Positions 26,538-36,170 are shown, counted from the first letter of the stretch. The stretch: DNA of 64,000 nt from Rhizobium aethiopicum (GCF_014197535.1 NZ_JACIFV010000004.1:248001-312000); one strand, 5' to 3'. Notes: generated by a model not told the origin, from the letters alone. Program-made: numbers and translations.

Positions 26538-26743
26538 GGGCCAAGCTGCTCTTCATTGAGCAGCATGCGTCCGTCACACCGCAAATAGCGGGCTTGACGG
26601 CCGGGTTCTGGTAGGCGGCGACAGCGTCTTTCCTAACCATCGGTAGGGCTTTCCTACCGCTTGCTGGCGGCAGCAGTCGCGAGTATCCATTGCAAGAAGT
26701 CGGTTGCTTTGTGCAAGCGCCGACAATTCATTGGAGGGCGGTC

Positions 26744-28858
26744 GTGACGCGTAACAGGGCAGGAGGCTTGACGGCCGCCATATCGGGCATATTGGCATTC
26801 ATCGCGCTTTTTTCCGTGGCTTCGGCCAGCCTTGCCCAGACGCAGCCGGCGCAAGTGCCTGCCGCGACCGCTCCGCCGGCCCAGGTGCGTGAGATGATGC
26901 AGCTCATGCAGACGCCCGAGGTCAAGCAATGGATGTCGACTCAGATGGCGGCGACGCCTGCGGGCGATGCAGCGGCGGAAAACCAGATGTCCGTCCTGTC
27001 GGGTTTGCTGCAGCATTCCCGTCGTCATGTCTCGATGATTTCCGATGCCGCGATGACGCTGCCCTGGCAGATCGGCAATGCATCCTCGCTGCTTTTCGGC
27101 GAAATCGCAGCCACTGGCCGGGTTCGCATGATCGCCCAGTTCTTGGCGATCTTTCTGGTGGGCGCGATCATCGAGAGCATTGCCCGCTATGCGTTCCGCC
27201 GCCGCCGTCGCCGTCTGGCTCAGATGGCAGGCATGCATCTGGCGCCGCGTGTCATCCCGGCGCTGATCTTCGCGGCAGCGACGGTGCTGACGCTGCTCAG
27301 CCTCTACTGGCCGCCGCTCAGCCAGAGTATCGCGATCGTCTGTGTCGTTGCGCTGATCGTCCAGCGTTTTACGATCTGCATCGGCGGTGTGCTGGTCGAT
27401 CTCATTGGACTCGCGCGAGCCGAGGAGGAGCGGCAGGGTGTGACTGCTCCAATCATGCCGGGACGCTCCGTCGCGCTCTTCTGGTATCGCCGTTGCGCGA
27501 CCTTCGTTATCTATTTCGCTTTCGGCTGGGCAGTGATCCAGTCGATGGCGCCGCTCGGCTATACACCGAGCGCTCGGCTTCTCGTCGGCTACTTCCTCGG
27601 TATCGGACTGCTGCTGCTCGCGGTCGAGGCGGTCTGGTCGCGGCCGCATAAGGACGAGAAGCGTGGATATGGAATCTCCTGGGCACTCACCATTTATTTC
27701 CTGCTGCTTTGGGGACTGTGGGTCGCGGGCTTCAACGGGCTGCTCTGGCTCGGCATCTATGTGCTGCTGCTGCCGCGCGTGCTCGCGGTCTCGACGCTTG
27801 CGGTGAAATCGCTGCAGCAGACCGAAGCGAGCTTCCTTGCAACACGCCGCATCGCGACCGTGCTGCTCGACCGTGGCGTGCGGGCGCTGATTATCGCCTT
27901 TGCCGCCATCTGGCTCGGGCGGATGCTCGGCGTCGGCGCCGATACGATGGCTGCTGGTGATCGGATGGCCGACAAGATCGCGCGCGGCGTCATCGGCGGG
28001 ATTGTCATCCTGCTTGCTGCTGATCTGCTCTGGCACGTCGTCAAAGCCTATATTGACGGCAAGCTCCTCGATTCACCTCTGGACGGTACCGCGACGGACG
28101 AGGAGAAGGCCAAGCACGCGCGGATCCAGACGCTGCTGCCGATCTTCCGCAATATCCTTGCCGTGGTCATCGCCGTCATCGCGGTTCTGATGGTGCTCTC
28201 CGGCCTCGGCATCGAGATCGGGCCGCTGATTGCCGGTGCCGGCGTCGTCGGCGTTGCCGTCGGTTTCGGCGCCCAGACGATCGTCAAGGACGTCATCAGC
28301 GGCATGTTCTATCTCTGGGACGATGCTTTCCGTGTCGGCGAATATATCGAAAGCGGCAGCCATAAGGGCGTCGTCGAAGCCTTCAGCCTCCGATCGGTGA
28401 AGCTCAGGCATCATCGCGGGCCGCTGACAACTGTGCCGTTCGGCGAACTCGGCGCGGTGAAGAACTTGAATCGCGACTGGACGATCGACAAGATCAGCCT
28501 CAACGTCAAATACGACACCGATCTCGTCAAGGCCAAGAAGGTGATCAAGCAGATCGGCCAGACACTGCTCGAAAACCCGGAATTCGGCCCGCACATCATC
28601 GAGACGCTGAAGATGAAGGGCGTGGAACAGTTCGGCGAATTCGCGATCGAGATCCGTCTGTCGATGATGACGAAGCCCGGCGAACAGTTCGTCATCCGTC
28701 GCAATGCGCTGGCGATGATCCGCAATGCCTTTAAGGAAAACGGCATCGAGTTCGCCGTGCCGACGGTGCAGGTGGCGGGCGATCGCGAGGCCGATTTGGA
28801 GGCTGCCGTCGCGCGTTACGCTTCCCATATGCGAGCCAACGGCGAACCGGCGGCATGA
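26744..28858 (+). CDS. Large MscS-family mechanosensitive channel
   Basis: 704 residues from a GTG start preceded by GGAGGG; the upstream ATG has no ribosome-binding site and would disrupt the signal peptide. A signal peptide (ending SASLAQTQ) leads into a periplasmic part, then about ten membrane helices. The MscS core begins near residue 475 with the pore-lining GPLIAGAGVVGVAVGFGAQ and continues TIVKDVISGMFYLWDDAFRVGEYIE. The soluble C-terminal domain completes the family layout. Such channels release solutes on hypo-osmotic shock. No partner gene is visible. Confidence 0.9.
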   Translation: MTRNRAGGLTAAISGILAFIALFSVASASLAQTQPAQVPAATAPPAQVREMMQLMQTPEVKQWMSTQMAATPAGDAAAENQMSVLSGLLQHSRRHVSMISDAAMTLPWQIGNASSLLFGEIAATGRVRMIAQFLAIFLVGAIIESIARYAFRRRRRRLAQMAGMHLAPRVIPALIFAAATVLTLLSLYWPPLSQSIAIVCVVALIVQRFTICIGGVLVDLIGLARAEEERQGVTAPIMPGRSVALFWYRRCATFVIYFAFGWAVIQSMAPLGYTPSARLLVGYFLGIGLLLLAVEAVWSRPHKDEKRGYGISWALTIYFLLLWGLWVAGFNGLLWLGIYVLLLPRVLAVSTLAVKSLQQTEASFLATRRIATVLLDRGVRALIIAFAAIWLGRMLGVGADTMAAGDRMADKIARGVIGGIVILLAADLLWHVVKAYIDGKLLDSPLDGTATDEEKAKHARIQTLLPIFRNILAVVIAVIAVLMVLSGLGIEIGPLIAGAGVVGVAVGFGAQTIVKDVISGMFYLWDDAFRVGEYIESGSHKGVVEAFSLRSVKLRHHRGPLTTVPFGELGAVKNLNRDWTIDKISLNVKYDTDLVKAKKVIKQIGQTLLENPEFGPHIIETLKMKGVEQFGEFAIEIRLSMMTKPGEQFVIRRNALAMIRNAFKENGIEFAVPTVQVAGDREADLEAAVARYASHMRANGEPAA

Positions 28859-28894
28859 ATGCCGTCACCTGAACCTCATTATCGCGGCAAGGCA

Positions 28895-28910
28895 TTCGTA
28901 AGCTTACGAA
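28895..28910. promoter_or_regulatory. 16-bp perfect palindrome upstream of lpiA
   Basis: TTCGTAAG-CTTACGAA is a perfect palindrome with no spacer, located 37 bases after the MscS gene and about 173 bases before lpiA. It is too short and lacks a T-tract to be a terminator, so an operator is more likely. No known factor is assigned. Confidence 0.4.
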
Positions 28911-29082
28911 AATGCAATGTGCCATCACGTATTCCTGCGCAAATTCGCCCCAATTGAGGATGATTGAGGCGCAGGCGGCGGGGTTGGGTAGCGTCGGGCA
29001 TGACTTCATAGAGCTTATATGCCTGTCATGTTACGTCTTCGAAAAATGATTCGCGCCGAATTGGAAACTGCGCAGGTACGAG

Positions 29083-31686
29083 ATGTCGGGTCACGGCAAT
29101 TTGGATGAGATCGAGGCGACGGACGGTTTTTCTTTTCGCACGCTTTTCAGACGTTACAGGACGCCGCTCACGGCAGCCGCGACGCTGATCGTCTTCTGTC
29201 TCGTCGGTTACGCCATCATGCAGCTCACCAACGAGGTGCGCTATGACGATGTCGTCGGTGCACTGGCGGCGACCAGGCCGAGCGCGATCTTGCTTGCGCT
29301 GTTCTTCACCGCTCTCAGCTTTCTCTCGCTGGTCTTCTACGATCTCAACGCGATCGAATATATCGGCAAGAAGCTGCCCTTTCCGCATGTGGCGCTGACG
29401 GCGTTCAGCGCCTATGCGGTCGGCAACACAGCCGGCTTCGGCGCACTGTCGGGCGGGGCGATCCGCTATCGCGCCTATACGCGCCTCGGGCTCTCGCCGG
29501 AGGATATTGGCCGCATCATCGCCTTCGTCACGCTCTCCTTCGGCCTCGGGCTCGCGGCCGTCGCATCGATCGCCCTCATCATCATCGCCAGCGAAATCGG
29601 GCCGCTGATCGGTGTCAGTCCATTCCTTCTCCGGCTGATCGCCGGCTCGATCATCGCCATTCTCGGGGCTGTGATGATCATCGGCCGCGAGGGCCGCGTG
29701 CTCGATTTCGGCGCCGTGGCAATCCGCCTGCCGGATTCGCGCACCTGGTCGCGCCAATTCCTCGTCACTGCCTTCGATATTGCCGCCTCCGCATCGGTGC
29801 TCTACGTGCTCTTGCCTCAGACGGCCATCGGCTGGCCGGTCTTCCTCGCCGTCTATGCGATCGCCGTCGGTCTCGGCGTGCTCAGCCACGTTCCGGCCGG
29901 GCTCGGCGTGTTCGAGACCGTGATCATCGCTTCGCTCGGCAGCGCGGTGAATATAGACGCGGTGCTGGGATCGCTGGTGCTCTATCGGCTGGTCTACCAT
30001 GTATTGCCGCTGTTGATCGCCGTGCTCGCGGTCTCGGCGGCGGAGTTGCGCCGTTTTGTCGACCACCCGGCCGCCTCCAGTGTCCGCCGTATCGGCGGAC
30101 GGCTGATGCCGCAGCTGTTGTCGACCTTGGCGTTGCTGCTCGGCGTCATGCTGGTGTTTTCGAGCGTCACGCCGACGCCGGACCAGAACCTGGAATTCCT
30201 CTCCAATTATCTGCCGCTGCCAATGGTAGAAGGCGCGCACTTCCTCTCCAGCCTGCTCGGGCTCGCGCTGGTGGTCGCGGCCCGCGGCCTCGGTCAGAGG
30301 CTCGACGGCGCGTGGTGGGTGGCCGTGTTCTCGGCCGTTGCCGCATTGACCTTGTCGCTTCTGAAGGCGATTGCCCTGGTCGAAGCTGCATTTCTCGCCT
30401 TTCTCATCTTCGGGCTCTTCGTCAGCCGGCGGCTCTTCACCCGGCATGCGTCACTGCTCAACCAGGCGATGACGGCATCCTGGCTGATGGCGATCGCGGT
30501 CATCGTCGTCGGCGCCGTCGTTATCCTGCTCTTCGTCTATCGCGATGTCGAATACAGCAACGAACTCTGGTGGCAGTTCGAATTCACCGCCGAGGCGCCG
30601 CGGGGACTGCGCGCCCTGCTCGGCATCACCATCATCTCCTCGGCGATCGCCATTTTCAGCCTGCTCCGGCCAGCGACCTTCCGGCCGGAGCCGGCGACGG
30701 AGGAGGCGCTGACGCGTGCGGTCGAGATCGTCAGGAAGCAGGGCAATGCCGATGCCAATCTGGTGCGCATGGGCGACAAGAGCATCATGTTTTCGGAAAA
30801 AGGTGACGCCTTCATCATGTACGGCCGACAGGGCCGTTCATGGATCGCGCTGTTCGACCCGGTTGGCGATCATCGCGCCGTGCAGGAACTCGTCTGGCGC
30901 TTCGTCGAAGCGGCGCGGGCCGCCGGCTGCCGCGCCGTCTTCTACCAGATCTCGCCGGCGCTGCTTTCCCATTGCGCCGATGCCGGCCTCCGCGCCTTCA
31001 AGCTCGGCGAACTGGCGGTGGCCGACCTCCGGACCTTCGAAATGAAAGGCGGCAAATGGGCGAACCTTCGCCAAACGGCGAGCCGAGCCCAGCGCGACGG
31101 GCTGGAATTCGCGGTAGTCGAATCCGAGGACGTGCCTGATATCATCGATGATCTCGCCGCCGTTTCCACGGCCTGGCTTGAACATCACAATGCCAAGGAA
31201 AAGGGCTTCTCCCTCGGTTCCTTCGATCCCGATTACGTTTCCTCGCAACCGGTCGGCATCCTGAAGAAGAACGGCAAGATCGTCGCCTTCGCCAATATCC
31301 TCGTCACCGAATCCCGCGAGGAGAGCACGATCGATCTCATGCGCTTCTCGCCGGACGCGCCGAAGGGCTCAATGGACTTTCTCTTCGTGCAGATCATGGA
31401 ATATCTGCGTAACCAGGGTTTCACCCACTTCAATCTCGGCATGGCGCCTCTCTCCGGCATGTCGAAACGCGAAGCGGCACCCGTCTGGGACCGTATCGGC
31501 AGCACCGTCTTCGAACACGGCGAGCGCTTCTATAACTTCAAAGGCCTTCGGGCATTCAAATCCAAGTTTCATCCGCACTGGCAACCGCGCTATCTTGCGG
31601 TTTCCGGAGGAGGCAATCCGATGATCGCGTTGATGGACGCGACATTTCTGATCGGGGGCGGATTGAAAGGGGTAGTGAGAAAATGA
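29083..31686 (+). CDS. lpiA: Lysylphosphatidylglycerol synthetase/flippase MprF (LpiA)
   Basis: An 867-residue bifunctional MprF-type protein. Up to fourteen membrane helices fill about residues 25-545 and form the flippase part. The cytoplasmic C-terminal domain, about 560-867, has the GNAT-like synthase fold (FIMYGRQGRSWIALFDPVGD, FSPDAPKGSMDFLFVQIMEYL and RFYNFKGLRAFKSKFHPHWQPRYL). It moves lysine from Lys-tRNA to phosphatidylglycerol and flips the product to the outer leaflet. In Rhizobium this gene is the low-pH-inducible lpiA and is followed by acvB/atvA, exactly as here with an ATGA overlap. Confidence 0.95.
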   Translation: MSGHGNLDEIEATDGFSFRTLFRRYRTPLTAAATLIVFCLVGYAIMQLTNEVRYDDVVGALAATRPSAILLALFFTALSFLSLVFYDLNAIEYIGKKLPFPHVALTAFSAYAVGNTAGFGALSGGAIRYRAYTRLGLSPEDIGRIIAFVTLSFGLGLAAVASIALIIIASEIGPLIGVSPFLLRLIAGSIIAILGAVMIIGREGRVLDFGAVAIRLPDSRTWSRQFLVTAFDIAASASVLYVLLPQTAIGWPVFLAVYAIAVGLGVLSHVPAGLGVFETVIIASLGSAVNIDAVLGSLVLYRLVYHVLPLLIAVLAVSAAELRRFVDHPAASSVRRIGGRLMPQLLSTLALLLGVMLVFSSVTPTPDQNLEFLSNYLPLPMVEGAHFLSSLLGLALVVAARGLGQRLDGAWWVAVFSAVAALTLSLLKAIALVEAAFLAFLIFGLFVSRRLFTRHASLLNQAMTASWLMAIAVIVVGAVVILLFVYRDVEYSNELWWQFEFTAEAPRGLRALLGITIISSAIAIFSLLRPATFRPEPATEEALTRAVEIVRKQGNADANLVRMGDKSIMFSEKGDAFIMYGRQGRSWIALFDPVGDHRAVQELVWRFVEAARAAGCRAVFYQISPALLSHCADAGLRAFKLGELAVADLRTFEMKGGKWANLRQTASRAQRDGLEFAVVESEDVPDIIDDLAAVSTAWLEHHNAKEKGFSLGSFDPDYVSSQPVGILKKNGKIVAFANILVTESREESTIDLMRFSPDAPKGSMDFLFVQIMEYLRNQGFTHFNLGMAPLSGMSKREAAPVWDRIGSTVFEHGERFYNFKGLRAFKSKFHPHWQPRYLAVSGGGNPMIALMDATFLIGGGLKGVVRK

Positions 31687-33065
31687 TCAGGACAATCCTT
31701 CTTGCCGCAGCATGCGCCTGCATGCTCGCTGCCGCACCGGCTAATGCTGCCGAGGAAACCACGCAGAGCTTCGAAAGCGGGCTCATCCCGTCACCGCACA
31801 TCTTCCTGCCGGAAGGGGAGGTGAAGGGCGCCGTGATGCTGATCTCGGATGCCGCCGGGTGGGGCGATTATGAGAAGGCCGAGGCCGACAGGCTAGTCGC
31901 CGAAGGCGCAGTCGTCATCGGCGTCGACTTTCCCTCCTATATCCAGGCGCTCAGCCGCTACGACGTCAGTCTCAACGACGGCTGCATCTACACGGTCTCG
32001 GATATCGAATCGCTGAGCCAGCAGGTGCAGCGCGCGACCGGTAACAATGCCTATCATTTGCCGATCGTCGCCGGCATCGGCGAAGGCGCAGCCCTGGCGC
32101 TGGCAATCGCGGCTCAGACGCCGGATGCGACGATCGGTCAGACGCTTGCGGTCGATCCGCTGGCTGGTATTCCGCTCACCAAGGAGCTTTGCACGCCGGC
32201 TTCCAAGAAGGTGATTGGCCAACGCACGGTCTATGGCCTCAGCGACGGCGCCCTGCCGGACCCGATCATATCAGTCTTCACGCCTAAAGCTGACAAGGAT
32301 GGCCGGACGCACGCCGAGGCGTTGCAGAAATCTCATTCGGCAATCGAGATCCGTGACGCCACCGACGATGCGCAGACAGTATTTGCCGATACGCTCGATG
32401 ACCTCGTCACTGCCTCCGGCGCCTTCGGCAATCCGCTCGGCCTGCCGCTGGCCGTGCTCGAGGCAACGCCAGCCTTCGATACGATGGCGGTTATCTATTC
32501 CGGCGACGGCGGTTGGCGCGACATCGACAAAGAGGTCGGCGGCACGCTGCAGAAGGAAGGCATTCCTGTCGTCGGCGTTGATTCACTTCACTATTTCTGG
32601 TCGGAGCGCAAGCCGGAGGAGACGGCCAGCGATCTTTCGAAGATCATCGATTTCTATCGTAAGCAGTGGAAAGTGAAGCATGTGCTGCTCGTCGGCTACT
32701 CTTTCGGCGCCGATGTCGTGCCCGCGACCTATCAGCTGCTCAAACCGGCCGAGAAGTCCTCGGTGGTGCAGTTGTCGCTGCTGTCGCTCTCGCACCAAGT
32801 TGATTACGTCATCTCCGTTCTCGGCTGGCTCGGCCAGAAGACCGAAGGGGCAGGGGGAGACCCGGTCAGCGACCTGAAGAACGTCGATCCGAAGCTGGTG
32901 CAGTGCATCTACGGCAAGGATGATGACGACGATGTCGCCTGTCCGGCACTCAAAAATAGCGGCGCCGAAGTGGTCGAACTGCCCGGCGACCATCATTTCG
33001 ATGAGAATTACGACCTTCTCACCAAGTCGATCATCGATGGGCTGAAGAGACGGCTGCAGGATTAA
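31683..33065 (+). CDS. acvB: AcvB/VirJ-family periplasmic alpha/beta hydrolase
   Basis: 460 residues with a Sec signal peptide (MIRTILLAAACACMLAAAPANA). The C-terminal VirJ-like half contains SGDGGWRDIDKEVGG near residue 270, the nucleophile elbow LVGYSFGADVVP near residue 337, and the histidine-containing DHHFDENYD near the end. The N-terminal half is a diverged copy of the same fold. Agrobacterium AcvB is a periplasmic hydrolase of lysyl-phosphatidylglycerol, so this gene would turn over the product of the gene it overlaps by four bases. The rhizobial name atvA is also used. The shared operon supports acid-stress and envelope-charge homeostasis. Confidence 0.92.
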   Translation: MIRTILLAAACACMLAAAPANAAEETTQSFESGLIPSPHIFLPEGEVKGAVMLISDAAGWGDYEKAEADRLVAEGAVVIGVDFPSYIQALSRYDVSLNDGCIYTVSDIESLSQQVQRATGNNAYHLPIVAGIGEGAALALAIAAQTPDATIGQTLAVDPLAGIPLTKELCTPASKKVIGQRTVYGLSDGALPDPIISVFTPKADKDGRTHAEALQKSHSAIEIRDATDDAQTVFADTLDDLVTASGAFGNPLGLPLAVLEATPAFDTMAVIYSGDGGWRDIDKEVGGTLQKEGIPVVGVDSLHYFWSERKPEETASDLSKIIDFYRKQWKVKHVLLVGYSFGADVVPATYQLLKPAEKSSVVQLSLLSLSHQVDYVISVLGWLGQKTEGAGGDPVSDLKNVDPKLVQCIYGKDDDDDVACPALKNSGAEVVELPGDHHFDENYDLLTKSIIDGLKRRLQD

Positions 33066-33076
33066 GGCTTCGCTAA

Positions 33077-33106
33077 CTCCCGGAAATCGACGCCGATTTC
33101 CGGGAG
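33077..33106. terminator. Strong hairpin between acvB and dinB-like genes
   Basis: Perfect 13-bp arms CTCCCGGAAATCG / CGATTTCCGGGAG have a 4-base loop. The hairpin lies between convergent genes, 11 bases past the acvB stop and 7 bases from the dinB-like stop. There is no T-tract on either strand, so it may block both directions as a bare stem or protect 3' ends. Confidence 0.55.
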
Positions 33107-33112
33107 GCGATA

Positions 33113-33676
33113 TTAACACATCAACCTTTCTTCACTCCAGCCGAGTTCGGCGAGTTCCCTGCCGCGAAACCGCGCATCATCGGCGACGATGAATTCGTCA
33201 AGCTGCGGCGGGGCAACGCTGGTGCCGGCAAGCATCGCATGGACCTGGCCGCGATGATGGGTCTGATGCTGGAAGAGGTGGGCGAGCACGTCGTCCATCC
33301 GCTCCTGCTGAATACGATCGCCGCGATGGAGACTGACGATCGAGATTAGCCTTTCCGGCGTCAGGGCTTCGCAAAGGTCGATCAGGCGCTGATCAACCTT
33401 TGCCTGCGCTTGCGTCAGTGACTCGACGTCATCGAAGGGTTCGTCCACCTCGAAGGCCTGGAACCCGAGCGTGCCGCCTTCGATGCCGTCGACATAGAAC
33501 CAGTCGACCGTGATGATGTGATTCAGGGTCTCCTTGATCGATGGAAAGAAGCTCGTGCGCGGCGCTTCGAATTCGCCGACTTTCAACGCTGCGCAGGCGT
33601 GAAGCAGCCGGTGGTTGGCGAGGGCGTTGTTATAGGCAAGCTTGCGAAAGGCCCTGGCGGGATCGAAGATCGACAT
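33113..33676 (-). CDS. DinB-family protein (putative metal-dependent hydrolase/transferase)
   Basis: 187 residues from MSIFDPARAFRKLAYNNALAN, with GAGGAAAG upstream; a longer in-frame start exists but overlaps the preceding gene. The four-helix-bundle DinB fold is indicated by the metal-binding histidines in LNHIITVDWFY near residue 53 and HLFQHQTHHRGQVHAML near residue 140. These DNA-damage-inducible or thiol-transferase-like proteins mostly lack a known substrate. It is the last gene of the leftward ruv-containing run, 37 bases after the frameshifted NUDIX gene. Confidence 0.88.
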   Translation of the reverse strand: MSIFDPARAFRKLAYNNALANHRLLHACAALKVGEFEAPRTSFFPSIKETLNHIITVDWFYVDGIEGGTLGFQAFEVDEPFDDVESLTQAQAKVDQRLIDLCEALTPERLISIVSLHRGDRIQQERMDDVLAHLFQHQTHHRGQVHAMLAGTSVAPPQLDEFIVADDARFRGRELAELGWSEERLMC

Positions 33677-33713
33677 CGGCGGCTTTCCTCTCCCTGCACT
33701 CAAAATGTTTGCG

Positions 33714-33814
33714 TCAGTCATCGAGATTGCCGTCGCGCCAGGCGAGATGACGTGGTGCCCCGGGCAGGTTCTCGATTTCATCAGCGATGAAATAGGGCGG
33801 GATGTCGAGCGCGG
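33714..33814 (-). other. Out-of-frame remainder of the NUDIX gene 3' end
   Basis: In the frame shifted by -1 from the NUDIX reading frame, translation continues as APALTALDIPPYFIADEI, then NLPGAPRHLAWRDGNLDD, to a stop at 33714-33716. This reads like the natural C-terminus of the NUDIX protein, which otherwise stops abruptly after VPATRRP. The shift must fall within about 33818-33840. Confidence 0.7.
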
Positions 33815-34219
33815 TCAGGGCCGGCGCGTTGCCGGCACCCATTTGAATTCGAGATGGTTGTCGCCATCTTCGACGCGATGGATGATCTCGTGTGGCTGAA
33901 AGGGAAATTCCGCCGGGATTTCCATCAGGTAGTAGAGGCCGAGTTCATGCCAGTCGCGTTGTTCGTAGTGGAAAAAGTTCTCGACGATCCAGAGCAGGCG
34001 CAAGACGGTGACCTCGAGGCCAAGCTCCTCCACCATCTCGCGTTTCAGCGTCTCTTCCGACGTCTCTCCGATTTCCGCCCGACCGCCCGGAACGGTCCAG
34101 AAGGGCTCGTGCATGGCGCGATGAACAAGCACGTGCCCATCGCGAAAGCCGAGGCCGGCAATGCGATAGTTGAAACGCGCAGCACCCTGAGTCAGGCGGA
34201 TGGGGGTGCGCTTGCTCAT
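33815..34219 (-). CDS. NUDIX hydrolase with apparent C-terminal frameshift
   Basis: 134 residues as the frame stands. The Nudix box is complete, G-x5-E-x7-REM-x-EE-x-G-L: it spans GGRAEIGE through KREMVEELGLE at about residues 44-67. Catalytic capacity for cleaving nucleoside diphosphates linked to another moiety is therefore plausible. The frame ends VPATRRP, while the expected C-terminus continues in the -1 frame for about 35 more residues. A single missing base in a GC-rich stretch (GCAACGCGCCGGCCC) would explain it. It begins 8 bases after the metallophosphoesterase stop. It may be a recent pseudogene, a tolerated truncation or a sequencing error. Confidence 0.8.
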   Translation of the reverse strand: MSKRTPIRLTQGAARFNYRIAGLGFRDGHVLVHRAMHEPFWTVPGGRAEIGETSEETLKREMVEELGLEVTVLRLLWIVENFFHYEQRDWHELGLYYLMEIPAEFPFQPHEIIHRVEDGDNHLEFKWVPATRRP

Positions 34220-34226
34220 GTCATTC

Positions 34227-35129
34227 TTATCCGAGATCGATTACGACGATTTCCGGCGGCACGCCGAAGCGGACCGGAGCAATGGAACAGCCGAGCCCAC
34301 CGGAAACGATGATATTACGCCCCTCCTCGACGATATGGCCATAGGCGTAGCGATCGCCGTAGCGCGAGGGGACGATCGGTGAACGACCGAAGAAGCGGAT
34401 CTGTCCGCCATGGGTGTGACCCGAGAGCGTCAGCGAGACGCGCTCGGGCACGCGAGGAAAGATATCGGGCTCATGGGCAAGCAGGATGACGGGCGCGTCA
34501 TCAGTGACCTGAGCCATCGTTCCATCGAGATCGTCGAGGCCGGTCATGCACGTGCGACCCCATTTCCTGCCGGGGAGCAGCGCCAGCTGATCTTCGAGCC
34601 CTGCGAGCCAGAAGCCGCGGCCATCCTTATCGAGCCGGACGGCGCGGTTGCCGTAGACAGGGATGCCGACATCGGCAAGCGCCCGGTGTCCGAAGGTTTC
34701 CATCCCGCCGTTGTTCTGGGCGGTCCTGTCCTCCCACCAGTCATGGTTGCCCATGATCGCGTGGACGCCTAGCGGGGCTTGAAGGGTTGCGAGCGCCTTC
34801 GACCATTGGCTCGAATGCACATATTGCGTCACCATGTTCATGCCCGATGCGTAATCGCCGAGCAGGATGGTCACGTCGCCTTCGAGTTCATTGGCCCGGT
34901 GGCAGATAGAGGTAATGCGGTTTGCCGACATCCAGGGTTCGCAGGCATGGATATCGGCGAGGGCGACAACGCGAAGCTTCAGCCCCGGTGTCCATCCCGG
35001 CGGCGTCAGCCGGTAGCGGGCGATGCTGAGCCGCGCCAGTGGTTCATAGGCGAAGGCATAACCGCCGAGCGCCATGGCGCCTGCGATACCGCCGCCAAGA
35101 ACCTTGAAAAATCCGCGGCGGGTGATCAC
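34227..35129 (-). CDS. Tat-exported metallophosphoesterase (YkuE-like)
   Basis: 300 residues from a GTG that directly follows the ruvB stop codon (TGA-GTG), so translational coupling is likely. The N-terminus TRRGFFKVLGGGIAGAMALG is a twin-arginine signal. The calcineurin-like motifs are complete: ALADIHA, LLGDYAS, GNHDWWED and LSGHTHGGQ. Related proteins are periplasmic or membrane phosphodiesterases acting on lipids or nucleotides. There is no functional link to RuvAB beyond the shared transcript. Confidence 0.9.
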   Translation of the reverse strand: MITRRGFFKVLGGGIAGAMALGGYAFAYEPLARLSIARYRLTPPGWTPGLKLRVVALADIHACEPWMSANRITSICHRANELEGDVTILLGDYASGMNMVTQYVHSSQWSKALATLQAPLGVHAIMGNHDWWEDRTAQNNGGMETFGHRALADVGIPVYGNRAVRLDKDGRGFWLAGLEDQLALLPGRKWGRTCMTGLDDLDGTMAQVTDDAPVILLAHEPDIFPRVPERVSLTLSGHTHGGQIRFFGRSPIVPSRYGDRYAYGHIVEEGRNIIVSGGLGCSIAPVRFGVPPEIVVIDLG

Positions 35130-36170
35130 TCAGTCGTCCTCCTGGAACAGCCGGAACTGCGCAGCCTCCATCTCCTTTGGCGGTTGCATACCCAGATGTT
35201 TCCACGCGATTGCGGTGAGAACGCGGCCGCGCGGCGTGCGCTGAATGAAACCCTGCTGGATCATGTAGGGCTCGATAATGTCCTCGATCGCGTCGCGCGG
35301 CTCCGAAAGGCCGGCGGCGATGGTTTCTATGCCGACCGGACCGCCGCCGAAATTGACGGCAATCATGTTGAGGTAGCGTTTGTCGAGCTGATCGAAGCCG
35401 ACATTGTCGACCAGCAAGCGGGTCAGCGCTTCGTCGGCGATCTCGCGGGTGACGGCCTCGGCCCTTGCCACCTCGGCGAAATCACGCACGCGCCGCAGCA
35501 GCCGGCCGGCAATGCGCGGCGTACCGCGGGCGCGCCTGGCGATCTCGCGGGCGCCCTCTTCGGTCATCGGCAGGTTCATCAGCCGCGCGCCGCGGCGCAC
35601 GATCAGCTCCAGTTCCTCGACGGTATAGAAGCTGAGCCGCACCGGAATGCCGAAACGATCGCGCAGCGGTGTCGTCAGCAGGCCGAGACGGGTGGTGGCG
35701 GCGACAAGCGTGAATTTCGAGAGGTCGATCTTCACCGAGCGCGCGGCAGGGCCTTCCCCGATGATGAGGTCGAGCTGGTAATCCTCCATGGCGGGATAGA
35801 GGATTTCCTCGACGGCGGGATTGAGGCGGTGGATCTCGTCGATGAAGAGCACGTCGCGCTCCTCGAGATTGGTGAGCAGGGCGGCGAGGTCGCCGGCCTT
35901 GGCGATGACGGGACCGGATGTCGATCGGAAGTTGACACCGAGCTCCTTGGCCATGATCTGCGCCAGCGTCGTCTTGCCGAGGCCGGGCGGACCGACGAAG
36001 AGTACATGGTCCAACGCCTCGCCGCGGTTCTTCGCCGCCTCGATGAAGATCTTGAGATTGGCGCGCGCCTCGGCCTGGCCGGTGAATTCGTCCAGCGACT
36101 GCGGGCGCAGCGTCACATCAAGGTCTTCGCCCCGCTTTTCCGGCGATATCAGGCGGGCGGGTTCACTCAT
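35130..36170 (-). CDS. ruvB: Holliday junction branch-migration helicase RuvB
   Basis: A 346-residue AAA+ motor started at [19 protein letters not shown]. Walker A GPPGLGKT falls at residues 60-67, Walker B is LFIDEIHRL near residue 115, and the C-terminal winged helix contains [41 protein letters not shown]. It drives branch migration with RuvA in recombination and repair. It lies downstream of ruvA with an 82-base gap and abuts the metallophosphoesterase gene. Confidence 0.97.
   Translation of the reverse strand: MSEPARLISPEKRGEDLDVTLRPQSLDEFTGQAEARANLKIFIEAAKNRGEALDHVLFVGPPGLGKTTLAQIMAKELGVNFRSTSGPVIAKAGDLAALLTNLEERDVLFIDEIHRLNPAVEEILYPAMEDYQLDLIIGEGPAARSVKIDLSKFTLVAATTRLGLLTTPLRDRFGIPVRLSFYTVEELELIVRRGARLMNLPMTEEGAREIARRARGTPRIAGRLLRRVRDFAEVARAEAVTREIADEALTRLLVDNVGFDQLDKRYLNMIAVNFGGGPVGIETIAAGLSEPRDAIEDIIEPYMIQQGFIQRTPRGRVLTAIAWKHLGMQPPKEMEAAQFRLFQEDD

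Noticed and set aside
26654-28036. 460-codon frame opposite the MscS-type gene
   Set aside because: Antisense, rich in Arg/His/Gln, no motif; the MscS protein is clearly real.
29026-30447. 473-codon frame opposite lpiA
   Set aside because: Arg/Asp/Glu-rich antisense translation of a membrane-protein gene, no family features.
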